In this document: piece after piece, positions 34,627 through 46,632 of the stretch
Layout: each line of letters begins with the position of its first letter
How positions within the stretch are numbered: the stretch's first letter is position 1
Assembly (NCBI GenBank): GCA_027422505.1
Contig: JAPQWV010000122.1
Coordinates: forward strand, 1,364,001-1,428,000
Reading direction: 5' to 3'
From: Craterostigma plantagineum
Taxonomy: Eukaryota > Streptophyta > Magnoliopsida > Lamiales > Linderniaceae
Length of the DNA stretch: 64,000 nt
The notes under the pieces: generated by a model
Seen by the model: the letters and a program-made list of their open reading frames with translations, nothing else
Database searches by the model: none
What the model was told of the DNA's origin: nothing
Program-made: the position numbers and the translations under genes

Positions 34627-35186
34627 AGCAAATGGTAATGAGCAACGCATTGTTCACTCTTGAAAGTGCAAAATCTATATGCAGGTTTCTGTTCTATATT
34701 CTTGACACTTTTATCGATAATGTTATTCGAGTCGTGTTATTCCTTGATACTACGTTTATGAAAGGAAATAAGATTTGTACTTCAGAAATTTTGCCGTATT
34801 ATCGAGTCGTGTTATTTCGAGCCCACAATGAATAAAAATAAAATATTCTCTAGGCGCAATAAAAAGTGCATAAGGTCCCCAGCATAGCACAGTAAACTTG
34901 ATAATTCGCTTGTATTGTACTAAGCAATTTGTAAACTGATATTTTATTCCCCTCGTTTTCACGAAGCATTTCACATTAAAGAAAAAGATGGCGTGCATGC
35001 GATGCGATTTGTACCCACTAAAGCTTTCTTTACCACTTACTTAACAGCCACATTGCCAAAATATCTATAATTCAAATATCTTTTAAAAAAACTTCGCCAT
35101 TATTATTTATTATTACAATTATATTTTTATATTTATTATTCGAACAAGTCAAACTCAAAAATAAACAAAACACCGCACCAACCAGC
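34627..35186. other. TyrRS 3' UTR and PPO 3' flank
   Basis: These two genes converge here. The sequence is AT-rich with ATTATTTATTATT near 35100. No other gene seen. Confidence 0.5.
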
Positions 35187-36930
35187 TCAGCCCGACCTCG
35201 GCGGCGACGGCATAATCTTAATACCGCCAATCGTCACATCACCGCCGTTCGACCTCGGCACAAGCGTCACAACCACCGCATCGTCGTCGCCGACGTCGAT
35301 ATCCTCGTAAAGCTCAGTCAACCTCAGACTGATGTTAGATCTCCCCCTCTTATCCTTCGTCTTGTGCGGCACCTGAGCAAAAGTGCCGGCGTACTCGGCC
35401 TTGTTCAGTTCCTTCACCTTATCGTCTTCATCGTTGACGAAGACGTCGAATTTAACGAACTTGGTAGAATCCGTCTGTATATTTTCCAGCACAAGTACCT
35501 CGTCGGCCTTGCCTTTAGCTGATTTCTGAACCAAAACCCTCGTCGTCTTCTTCAGCGTTAGGGGAAACAAATCCTCCGCCGCCGTCGCCGTCGACGTCAG
35601 GTCCTCAATCTTCGCCCTGGCGGCCTTCTTCGGCGGCCTGTAGTTCAGCCACGGCGTTTCTACCCTTTCGAAATCGTACCCCATTTTCCTGTGGTCGAGG
35701 CAGTCGGCGACCTTCACCCTCACCAGGCGTTTCTCCTCGTCGTAGAACAGAAACGCGGCGTTTAGGTAGTCGGCGTCGGCTATCTCTTTGGGCAGAGGAG
35801 TTTTTAGGGTTTTCCAAATCGCCCACATACGATCGATCCACGTTTGCGTGGTGGCAGTAGAAGAGCGTGTCCCTCCCGGCGGAGTAGAAATTGCCCATGT
35901 CTTCAGCGTACTTGTTCCTCGGGTCGCCGACCCACGCGTGCGCCGCCACGTGGGACCCACGCTCCGACGTGCCCATCCCAGGATTCGGCGAGCTCCCTGC
36001 TCTGTAGGGCTGACCCATGAAGTCCAAAACAGAGTTGACGCTTCGTATCATTTCGCTGTACATTTCCGTGAGGTTGTTGGCGACTATCTGAGCCTCGTCG
36101 GTGGCGCCGGAGAAGCTGAGGTCGATTATCGCCGGCGGACGGTGAGCCTGGTTTCTGTTGGCGTCGTAGAGAGGAGAGCGAACGTCGTCGAAGATCTGAG
36201 GCATTTGCATTCCCTTTGGGTTGTCCCAGTTCCAAAACGGCAAAGTAAAGCTATCATCGTCGATCAATTTCGCCATTATTCTTTCGTAGAAGTAGAGATA
36301 CCATCTGTGGAAGGGAAAGAAGAGCCAAGAATTATGAACTTGAATGTCCAGATTTGGGTAGCCGATCTGATCGTGGGCGCCGTTGCAGTAGGCGCAGTGA
36401 ATGTTGGCTTGCTGGGCGAACCCGCGTGGGTCCGATGGGTCTTCTCTGTCGAGCTCTTTCATGCGTTTGACGGCGAGCTCGAACTTTTTTAGGTATTCCT
36501 TGGTGACCTTGTGCGCCGGCGGTCTCAGGCGGAGCTTTTCCGGCGGGGGAGGGAGTTTGTAGTCGATGATTTTGGTGGAGAGCGGCGGGCAGCAGTTGAC
36601 GTCGAGGAGGTCGCCGGTGCCGACGTCGCGAGCCGCGCCGCACTTGGAGAATTCCGGCGGGTGGATGGGGGCGGCGTGGGCGGGTTGTTGGCCGTCGGAG
36701 AAGATGGTTGTGAGGTTGGATGCGCTGTATAGGCCGCCGCCGAGTCCGAGGAGGAGGTTTCGCCGGTCGAGTTTGGTTTCTGGGTTTTTCTCGCCGCCGC
36801 CGCCGCTGCAGGTGATTTGAGGAGGTGGGCTGCGCCGGGAATGGGTGGTGGCGCGGCGAAAGTGACGGCGGTGGTGGTGGGTGCTATTGGTTGAGAGCAG
36901 TGTGGTCGGAGAAGAGTGAAGGGAAGCCAT
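35187..36930 (-). pseudogene. PPO: Polyphenol oxidase (tyrosinase type) with a 4-bp frameshift
   Basis: Intact PPOs oxidise o-diphenols to quinones in the thylakoid lumen. This intronless gene encodes a plastid presequence, a twin-arginine lumen signal (LDRRNLLLGLGG...AHA near residues 54-86), CuA histidines 178, 199 and 208 (IHCAYC, VHNSW, FHRWYLY), and CuB histidines 327, 331 and 360/361 (GSHVAAHAWVG, FYCHHANVD). After Arg366 the frame breaks: GATCGATC at 35831-35838 is a tandem copy of GATC. The correct downstream frame stays open to 35187 and holds the PPO1_DWL-like and KFDV domains (KFVKFDVFVND). Read as is, the product is 441 aa with 75 foreign residues and lacks the C-terminal shielding domain. 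Summed across the shift, length would be about 579 aa, normal for the family. It is either a recent null allele or a sequence error. Confidence 0.88.
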
Positions 36931-36970
36931 GGATTGATTCGATTTTTAATTATGTTCGCATTAGTGGCCT

Positions 36971-36980
36971 ATTTATATAT
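36971..36980 (-). promoter_or_regulatory. TATA box of the PPO gene
   Basis: On the minus strand ATATATAAAT precedes AGGCC about 40 bp before the start codon at 36930. The promoter therefore looks intact although the coding frame is broken. Confidence 0.5.
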
Positions 36981-38998
36981 TTAGGGAAAAAAATATTTAT
37001 AACGAATATGTCAGAAGAAAATTCATGAGTTGTCGATTTGTACGTATGATTACGTGTAGAGTAAGATGACAACTGGGAAATGTACGAAATGTCCATCAAC
37101 TTTTAAAAGAAAAAAGAAATTGAATAGGTGTTGCGTTATCGTTGGTAATTTTCAATATAGGTATGTACGATTATAGATGTAGCGACGGATTGGAAAGTTA
37201 TATTTTGACGGGTAAGTTGAATAGTTATTCATTTCAATGGTCGCATCGCATGGGGCGTCTTAACAATGGTAGGTGGCAATTGTATTTATATCGTATTTTA
37301 TCCAATTCACACATGACATACTAATACACAATTAATTACGACATGATAGGAAAATAGTGGAAAGTTTCCTTAAAACTGACAAGTAAACTTTCTATGTGAA
37401 TTAGTAATCTAAAGAAGTAATAACGAGAAAGCAAAAACTGTATCGAAGTGAGATTATTATTATGTCAGGCCCAAAATTAGAAAGAAAATTTAGGATACCC
37501 TATTACCCCTTGCATAAAATGTTCCCCCCGCATCTTTTCGTTTAATTTGCTTATGAAATCCAAATTCGGTTAACCATGAATTATGATCTTGTCCTTTATT
37601 GGGCCACCGTACACTTATGATGGGACCTTTCAATTATAATTGCACGAACTACACTACACATAGGGCATCATATTGGGCTAACTGGGTAGTACAATAAATA
37701 TGTAAACTGATTCTCGATTATTTTGTGTATAATTTCTACGTAATTGAATTATGAATCAATTAGGATAATTTCACTAATCACATACCGTACCGTGCATGCG
37801 ATTTCCACCGAAAGCTTGATGTAACGAACCTATCAAATGCTGAGACGAAGCCGCCAAATACTTACAAAATTGTTTGTAAGTATTGAAAAAGACATATTAA
37901 CGTAACATCGACAGTTATTTTTGCTAAAAGGAATTAACTTTCGGTTACACATTAGGTATTATCTCGTACAAGTTTGACTGCTGAGACCTGTCAGTTCTTT
38001 AATTGTGTTGTGTTAGATCGTTAGTCTCGAACTTTATAAATTATATATTATTGCCTGTAATTAGATAAGATAGAGAGGGTTATTAGTGTTGTACCATTTT
38101 AAGCCGCCAACTTGATTGAATCCATATAATTCGGTTTTGGTATAAATATACAAGTAAATTTAAACATTATGCACCATGTCGTTTAATTAGTTATTACTGG
38201 ATATATATTCCGTGTGTTCTTTATTACGCGGATACGTGCTAACATAATCCTCAGAAAAGACACACAGCGTTGATAATGTAGAATACTAGCAAGTTGTAAT
38301 AAAAAAATAATAATCATTGATCCTTGATAAGGTTTTGCATATTAAAAGAACATTTGAGAATAAAGTGATCCTAAACTAGTCCTCGGAGTCCTAATCAAGA
38401 GTTAGGTTTATAGTTTTTTTATTTTTGGATAGATGCGTTTTTTAGAGATTAATATTGTTAATGCGATGATTATTGTTATTTAACTAAATCGACAGTACAC
38501 GTACTATGATTCTTTGTCAAGTTGCAAGAATTGGGGCACTTATGTAATTAATTTTTGGATAATCTTCCTGATAGAAAGATGATAACGAAATACGTTACAT
38601 TACTCCACACATGCTCATGCATTATGGCCGCGATGGGAAAATTAATTAGCAGCAATTTGTTAGCTTCAACATGCTTCTTGAGTTATTTAATACATATATA
38701 TAATTATCAAAATGAATTATTAGAATATAAATGAGATGATGTGAAGTTTTATGAAGTATGGTACGCATACATTCCTATCATCAACTAGGGTTAGTGGTCC
38801 TCTCTAGTCTCTTGACCTAAAAATATTAATTCAAGGTCATGTGTTAAGAGCTGGATTATGGGTGTTTGACCATAAAAGCATAATTAATGTTGTTTCATGG
38901 CATAGAAAAAAGACAAAATAAATAAATAAGTGATTATATAAGTTAGATTTCAAGGGATTCTTACTCTTACGTTCATCCGAACGATATCTTTATTTTTT
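36981..38998. other. Intergenic, no gene seen
   Basis: AT-rich DNA upstream of PPO, and part of the long gap before NCED. I see only short, unrelated open frames and no bounded repeat. Confidence 0.5.
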
Positions 38999-39606
38999 TT
39001 TAGAAAATTAAACCGGAAAAACTCGTAAACAACATATAGAATAATATCTTGATATTTCAGGCCGAACCTCCGGTAATTTTATCTGTTAACGAGGCCCACG
39101 CACATGCGCCACACGGAGAAAGGGTGCCCGATATAAGCTTGATGAGATTCCTTCTTAAAATCAATTGATGTTAAGAGTAGTGGCACATCAAGCTTATAAA
39201 CCACTTTAATTTTTTGGTCATTTTCGATGTGGGATATTGGTCCTTACACACACGTGACCTATCTCAACACTCCCCCCCCCTCACGTGTGAGCCCATTTCT
39301 CTCTTTTTTTTTAATCGGGCGGGAACGCCACTCTTTTCGACCTTGTCATATATATTTTCCAGTTGAGTAGGAACTTCCCGCTCTGATACCATGTAGAAAA
39401 TTCAGGCCGGGCCTCCGATAATTTATCCGTCATCGAGGCCCACGCACATGCGCCACACGGAGAAGTGGTGTCCGGTATAAGCTTGATGGATTCCTTCTTA
39501 AAACTAATTGGTGTAAAGAGGAGTGCCCCATCAAGCTTATAACCACTTTAATTTCTTGGTCATTTTCGATGTGGGATATTGGTCCTTACACGTGACCTAC
39601 TCAACA
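38999..39606 (-). mobile_element. TRIM-like mini LTR retrotransposon
   Basis: Two direct repeats, about 38999-39269 and 39392-39606, share CAGGCCG, GAGGCCCACGCACATGCGCC, AAGCTTGATG and CATTTTCGATGTGGGATATT. On the minus strand each starts TGTTGAG, and the right copy ends TTTTCTACA. The right copy is followed on minus by TGGTATCAGAGCGGGAAG, a Met-tRNA primer-binding site. The left copy is preceded on minus by a G-rich purine tract. Only about 120 bp lie between, with no coding, as in terminal-repeat retrotransposons in miniature. The left LTR seems to have a roughly 45-bp insertion near 39015-39055, and no target duplication was found. Confidence 0.75.
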
Positions 39607-41652
39607 TCTCTAAAGGTTGATTGAAACATTATTAAACTTGGGAAGTAACAAGTCGAGCTCGGTTCATTTTATAATCTCGAGCTTGAGGATTTAAATCTGC
39701 TCGAACTCGAGTTTAGAGTCATCGACCTCACTATTTTAAATAAATTAAGAAAAAAAATATAGCTCACAGTGTTCTAAACAAATTAAGAGAATTTTTGTGT
39801 GAACTTTCGAATAGTTACGATTGAGTTAGAGCCCTGCAATTTGTGGTTGATCTTGCAGTGGTGTCAAGCAATATATAGTATTATTTAGCCGAGTAAATCT
39901 TGGTTATGTATTTTATGCTTCTAAAAGCCAACTCCATCGTCCCTTAGTTAGAAATAAATCCAGGGTATTATTATGATTATATTGCAATAAACAAATGTCA
40001 TTATATACACTATAACAAAACCTTAAGCGGCCGACAACAAAGAAAAGGGCAAAATTGCACTCTTAGGTTGAAAATTGGATAGTTAATTATTTTTTATTTC
40101 GTTAATGGGCAAATGCACTCTTAGATTGAATGTGGGAAAATTTAATTATTTTTATCATGTTAATGCGCACATCATTCATTTAAATATCATATATACTTAA
40201 TCATGTAGGTAAGTCAACTACACTCTCTAATTCTATCATAGTTAATCTTAAGTGGTTTTAAACAATAAATCCCATTGAAGTTCTTGGTAAACGAGATACA
40301 ATTATCTAAAAAAGGTTAATTTATCTTCATGCTTTATTTAGATCATTGACATTTGGTTTTTAATCTCATTTTTATCTTCGTTTACAAGTATCGGCTAATT
40401 AAATCCATCCTATAAGTTGTCCACTCAAACTCTACTTTATATATAAATATTGAATTTTAACTTTCAAATAAAGTCACAAATAATGGAGATGTGAGCCCAT
40501 CATATTCCAAGTTCAAACCGAACACGTAGCAAGACCGGGGATTTATAACGGCAGATGTCAAAAAAGATATAGCTTTTAATCATATATCATCACTATTGTT
40601 AATTAAATTAGCGTATTAACACTAAGCTAATCCCCTTTTCCTTTGTTGGAGTCATCCGTGACATTAGGAGAGAATCACTACGGCTCTATTAACTCATTGG
40701 TGGGTAATTACATATTTTACTATAATACTCAGTCAACATATGGTTGTTAATTAGTCTATTATTTCAACATCAAATAATATTTTTGTTAAGCAAGTACCAC
40801 AATAAAAATAAAGTAATCTTTCAAGCTATCCGTACCAAAATTAATGTCTTGTAGGCAACGTGTATTTCTAATTACATTAACTCATTTATATGCTATTGAT
40901 ATAATTGCCATTCTTGAGAAAATATTCCATTTGTTTGAAATTTGATTTAGGTCAAGACCCGTATATGGCATGCCACGTCTTCATATCTCAATACATCTTA
41001 TATAATTATATGTATGTTTATGCAACGTCACTTCCTAATTTTAGAGGCGGAGAAGTTGAGCAACTTTTCCGTTAATTACTAGTGTTGAAAACCCAATTTT
41101 TCTATATTTAAGAAATTAATGCGAAAATGATCATCTCTTCTGAATATACGGGATTCCCTTCGTAGGCAAAAAAGGCGAGATTTTGCTTGAACGCTGTTTT
41201 GGCAATTTGTATTCTTCGATCCCATGTGACAGAACCTTAACGTGGGTCATGTCATACAAGGCGAAACCAACCATATTTAAATCATGGGAAAAAAAAAAAA
41301 AAATTCAATTTTGTCAAGCAAAAATTCAATATTACTTTTAACTAACGATTTACTTCTTACAAGCATAAACTCGCGTAACAAGTGGTCGACAATTTAACAA
41401 GCCAGCAAGTGATTTCCAAGTTTTAATTCAAGTCAAGAACCCAATCCTTGTAATGAAACAAATCATCTCAATATATATACATAGAATATTCCGACTAACA
41501 AACAACTTTATAATTGACCATACCAAGAATAAACCATTTTCCCATTTCGTCTACGCTATTCATGCCGAAAAAACAAAAAAAAAACACACACACAAAGAAA
41601 ATTGTACAAATAGAAGTTTGAAGAAGGTATGTATCATCATTTCACTTTCCAA
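39607..41652. other. NCED upstream region
   Basis: A long AT-rich gap with no gene or bounded repeat recognised. It probably contains distal regulatory DNA of NCED, but only the proximal elements listed separately can be supported. Confidence 0.5.
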
Positions 41653-41658
41653 CACGTG
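41653..41658 (+). promoter_or_regulatory. G-box/ABRE-core CACGTG of NCED
   Basis: AACACGTGGA lies about 50 bp upstream of the candidate TATA box. A CACGTGG core close to the promoter suits a gene induced by drought or ABA, as NCEDs are. Functional status is inferred. Confidence 0.5.
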
Positions 41659-41705
41659 GACCTCCATCTTCGTCGTCCTTGATAACCCTCGTCTCTCTCA
41701 CTCTC

Positions 41706-41715
41706 TATATATATT
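41706..41715 (+). promoter_or_regulatory. TATA box of the NCED gene
   Basis: TATATATATT after a CT-rich stretch, about 130 bp before the start codon. Position-based. Confidence 0.5.
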
Positions 41716-41838
41716 CACAAACCTCTTTTATGTATGCATCTCTCTCCTCTCTCCCTCCCATTCTCGGTCAACATCCCATAAATAAATAACCTCAAAATAA
41801 GCAAACACTCGAAAGAGTGCACGCAAAATAAAAAAAAC

Positions 41839-43842
41839 ATGTCCATCAGTACAACAACATCAAGAACCACTCCATGGCTCGATCACAAACCTCCATATCA
41901 CGCCGTCAAATCCTCGCTCCAAACTCCGACAACCTTAAACTTCCCAAAGCAAAAAAACACATCAACAGCAACAACGATCGCTGTCCCCCCACAGCAACAC
42001 AACCCCACGCGCCGCCGCCCTACAAAAACAACCACCCCACCACCGCCGAAGCCGCCGCAATGGAACGTAGCGCAAAAGCTCGCCTCCATGGCCCTAGACG
42101 CCATCGAATCGACCCTAAACGCCAACGAGCTCCGCGACCCGCTGCCCCGAACCGCCGACCCGCGGGTCCAAATCTCCGGAAACTTCTCCCCCGTCCCCGA
42201 GCGGCCCGTCGAGCACGACCTCCCCGTGATCGGAACCATACCCGGGTCGATCCGCGGGTTCTACGTCAGGAACGGGGCGAACCCGCTCTTCGATCCGCGG
42301 GCGGGCCACCACTTCTTCGACGGGGACGGGATGATCCACGCCGTAGGGTTTGAGGACGGGCGGGCGAGCTACTCGTGCCGGTTCACCCAGACGAGCCGTT
42401 ACGTCCAAGAACGAGCTTTGGGTCGGCCCATTTTCCCCAAGGCCGTGGGAGAGCTCCACGGGCACTCGGGGATAGCCCGACTACTGCTCTTCTACAGCCG
42501 GGCCATGTTCGGGCTCGTCGATCAAGAAAAGGGGACGGGCGTGGCGAATGCTGGGCTCGTGTACTTCAACGATAGGCTTCTGGCCATGTCCGAGGACGAC
42601 TTGCCCTACCATGTAAGAATAACCGACGACGGCGATTTGGAAACCGTCGGGAGGTACGATTTCGACGGTCAGCTGACCTCGACGATGATCGCCCACCCGA
42701 AATTGGATCCCGACTCCGGCGAGCTGTTCGCCCTGAGCTACGACGTGATTCGGGAACCCTATCTCAAGTACTTTCGATTCTCGAAAGACGGTGAGTAAAT
42801 GCTGAACAGATCAGATCAAATAACTTCACTTAAATGTCAAGCGGACAAAGTCTGATAGACTTAGTCCGTCAACATCCACCAAGAATGTTTTCTAAAACTC
42901 TTTGATAACCGCATTTCGACTGTCCCACTCTCACTTCACTTAAAACGTTAAGCTGATTGAGACGTATACGTCCCTTTATCTTTCTATATATATATGTATT
43001 AAATTTTTTTATATATTTTATTTCCAACAGGCCAGAAGTCTAAAGACGTAGACATCCCGGTGAACGAGCCGACGATGATGCACGACTTTGCAATCACCGA
43101 AAACTTCGTGGTGATCCCGGACCAACAAGTCGTGTTCAAGTTGTCGGAGATGCTGACGGGCGGGTCCCCGGTGATCTACGACGAGAAGAAAGTCTCGAGG
43201 TTCGGCGTCATGTCGAAATACGCGGATGACGCGTCGGGGATCAGGTGGATCGAAGTCCCCGACTGCTTCTGCTTCCACCTTTGGAACGCTTGGGAGGAGC
43301 CCGAGAACGACGAGGTCGTCGTGATCGGCTCGTGCATGACTCCACCCGACTCGATCTTCAACGAGTCCGACGAGGCGCTTAAGAGCGTACTCTCGGAGAT
43401 TCGACTGAACGTGAGGACGGGAAAATCGACTCGAAGGGCCGTGATTGAGAGGGAGGAGGATAGGGTCAACCTAGAGGCCGGGATGGTCAACCGAAATAAG
43501 CTCGGGAGGAAGACTCGGTACGCCTACTTGGCGATCGCCGAGCCTTGGCCTAAGGTTTCGGGGTTTGCCAAGGTCGACCTCTTTAGCGGGGAAGTCGACA
43601 AGTATGTTTACGGGGACGGGAAATTCGGCGGGGAGCCGCTTTTTTTGCCGAATTCTCAAGGAGGAGAAGACGACGGATATATTTTGGCGTTCGTCCACGA
43701 CGAGAATTTATGGGAATCGGAGCTTAGGATCGTAAATGCGAAGAGCTTGGAATTGGAGGCAGTGGTTAAGTTGCCATCTAGGGTTCCTTACGGGTTTCAT
43801 GGGACTTTTATTGCAGAGAAGGATCTGAAAACTCAGGCTTAG
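41839..43842 (+). CDS. NCED: 9-cis-epoxycarotenoid dioxygenase, with one intron
   Basis: It cleaves 9-cis-violaxanthin or 9'-cis-neoxanthin at the 11,12 bond to xanthoxin, the committed step of abscisic acid synthesis in plastids. Exons 41839-42790 and 43031-43842 give 587 aa. Iron-binding histidines are His286 (IAHPKLD), His335 ([11 protein letters not shown]), His400 (FHLWNAWEE) and His574 (GFHGTFI). Spacings of 49, 65 and 174 are close to those I recall for maize VP14. The N-terminal 75 residues are Ser/Thr/Pro-rich, a plastid presequence, followed by an amphipathic helix ([19 protein letters not shown]) as in membrane-associated NCEDs. NCED genes are normally intronless; here reading on from exon 1 hits a stop at once, and a consensus GTGAGT...TTCCAACAG intron of 240 bp restores DGQKSKDV. 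First-exon base composition is strongly C-rich. Confidence 0.93.
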
Positions 43843-45907
43843 TTTCTTTTTTTTTCTTCTTACAAGAAGAAAAAAAAAAAAGACAAGAAAGTGGATGATT
43901 GCCTGAGGGGTGTTACTTTACGGACATCCCCGGAATTTTTCTGCTTTTTTTGTCTTTTGCCATTTCTTTTTTCTGAGGGGTCGACGTTTTTCGTGCGAGG
44001 GAGTTTTTTTTTTTTTTTTTTTCCTAGGAAGGGACAAGCTCGTAGCTTTTGAATAAGCTCAGCTTGTCTTTTCTGTAGGTTTTACTTCCTCGCATGTGAT
44101 GTAGTCTCTTCAGTTGTATAGCTCACAGTTCTGTTTGACTAAGCCTCTGTTTTTGCTCTGTTTTTAGGAGGTCCCTGTTTCCTAATGTATGAAGGAAATT
44201 GTTTTTTCTTTGCGCATTTTTTTACTTCCATGTCTCTTGTTTATTGTTGGACTACTCATGATGTTTAGCAAAATTTTCAGTTAACGGGAATCATACACTA
44301 TTTTGTGTCATTTACAAACTAATTACAAAATTTTTTATGCATAAAATGTCTGCTGCTGCTCCGTTGACTAGAATTGCTCTGTTTTAACTCTGTTGTAGGT
44401 GTAAAATGCATGATGTTATATTAAAGACAAAACGAATCATGTATAGGCTGCCTTGGCAATCGATATTATTTGTTGATTGGGGTCGTCTATAACTTACAAT
44501 GATGATCAAATTCAATTCAGATTAATTAAAGTTAGTCCGAGCGTGTGATTAGTATTTACTAGCACAGATATCTATTTTTATTATTTAGTATTCTTTATGT
44601 AATATATATTATATATAAATGAATACTCAAATATCTTAGAGCACAAGATAACGGCATTTAATATAAAAACAAAGTCAGAGAAATGAGCCAATGCGAAGCA
44701 GCCACAAGGGTTAAGGATTTGCACTATTCAAAAGGGACAAAAATGTCAATATTTTATTTCTATAGACAATTAGATATGCCGACAAGCAATCTATTTCGAA
44801 GGTTTCAATATTTTTATTATTATTTCTCCGAGACAATTGATTGTGATACTGACCGTTTAAATAAGATTAGATTGTGGCTTTGTTAGAAAAATGTTTGATT
44901 GATTAATTATTGGCTGCAATAAAGCCTCACATGGTTTTATGTGACAGCTTGATTGGTTTGTAAGTGGTCGTTAACTTAGATTTAACTGCTACGCCGGAAA
45001 TTTCATGGGGTTATATCATTGACTCATTATTTACGTTTTTTATTGCTTTTAATTTTCGATTTATTCAAGTTGAATCAACATCGAATTGATTAGCGACTAC
45101 AGAACAATTGATCAAAAAAAAGTAATAAACTCGTCCAAGAACTCAAATGCAACATGAGTTATTACATCATCTGAAGGAGCAGTGTATTTGAATATCTTGA
45201 TCATTTGGTCAGGGTAAAAAATGTCTGCTTGGCTGCCTAACTTCGTATTTTTAATCATTATTGCTATACAATAAAATCTATTGTTAGGATCGGGTTGTGT
45301 GTTTAAAGGGGATGAATGAACACTAGATTATCCTTTGTTAGTTTTTCGTGAAAATATATTTTACCAATTTATTTGTAACTAATTAAATATAACATGTATA
45401 ACATTAATTCATTGTATACAATTAGCAATTATATTCGTGAAAATAGGAACTCTTGGGGCAATTTATAAAGTTAGAGATGAAATTCAATAAGATTTACTAC
45501 TATATTTTAAGAAACGCTAGTAACAATAGATTCATATATTAGCAAATTATAATAATATTTATAAATATTTATGAGCTATTAATTTAGAATTACCTAATAC
45601 TTATAAAAGAATTTTTTGAAGGATTATTATCTATATGTTTTCGAATTTGATGATTCTTTACAAAGAGACAAAGTCGAGACAAGAATATTTTATTATTCTA
45701 TAGAGGTTCTTAATTTATAGAGTATTCTTTTTAAGAGGTTTTACTATTATTTCTAGCTTCAAAATGATATCTTTCCATTGCCTACCTCCGTATTAGGTGG
45801 AATAATATAATATTCCCATTGAATTCGCTATTTAGAGAAGTACAACATAACATATGCTCAGTACATAAAAAATTGTAACGCATCGAAATCATTCGCCGAT
45901 AAAGTTA
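43843..45907. other. NCED 3' UTR and intergenic DNA
   Basis: T-rich 3' UTR to about 44230, then AT-rich sequence with a few short frames of no recognisable family. It ends at the target duplication of the large MULE. Confidence 0.5.
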
Positions 45908-46632
45908 TAAATAAAACGGAAATCTACACTTAAATACCCAATAGGAAAAAAATCTGCCACTTAGGTACCTTGTCAGAACAATTTTATAGCTAGGTACCCA
46001 GTTCAATAAAATTTTTACACTTAGGTACCTAATAACCTAAGATTACGAAAATACCCTTATTAAATGATTTAGAATTTCATTTCAGCTTTTTTTTCTCTGC
46101 AAAAAACGACCTTCAGCTCGCCGTCGACGAGTTCTTCTTGCCGACCAACTCCGTCTGCTCGTGCCGGTGCCGGACAAGGATCGAAGACCCTATTGAACGT
46201 TGGGTTCTCGATTTTTGGGGCTGATTTTGTCAGGTAAGTTTTTCTTTTGGTTTGGGTTAGGTTAATCGATTTTGGGCATTTGTTCAAGGTTTATCCCAAA
46301 TCCGGGAGCTCAATGCGATCCAAGAGCTCCATATAAGAGTGAAATGTTAGGATTTGATAGTTATTGAGGCTAATCCGTCGAGATTTCGATTTTCTTTTAT
46401 GTAACTGTTACGACGTACCATTTCCTATGAATATAACGTACCATTGTATGTTGTGTTACCGTACCTAAATACATTGCGACACAGTCCGATTGGACATTTG
46501 TTATGTAGTATCTTTGTGTATTTATTACGTACCAAGTAGTATGTCTATATGTTACCAAAATGTCCAGTTATGCAGTACCAATCTAAACTATACACCGTAC
46601 CATTTTAACAGGTTGCCATATTATCTGAAAAT

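Noticed and set aside
35788..36492. 234-aa open frame on plus opposite PPO
   Set aside because: It is the antisense shadow of the GC-rich PPO gene; no family features.
41453..41785. 110-aa frame just upstream of NCED
   Set aside because: It lies in the promoter and 5' UTR of NCED, is lysine- and serine-rich low-complexity, and the TATA box is inside it.
41874..42465. 159-aa and 116-aa alternative frames in the NCED first exon
   Set aside because: Shadows of a C/G-rich coding exon; the NCED frame carries the conserved histidines.
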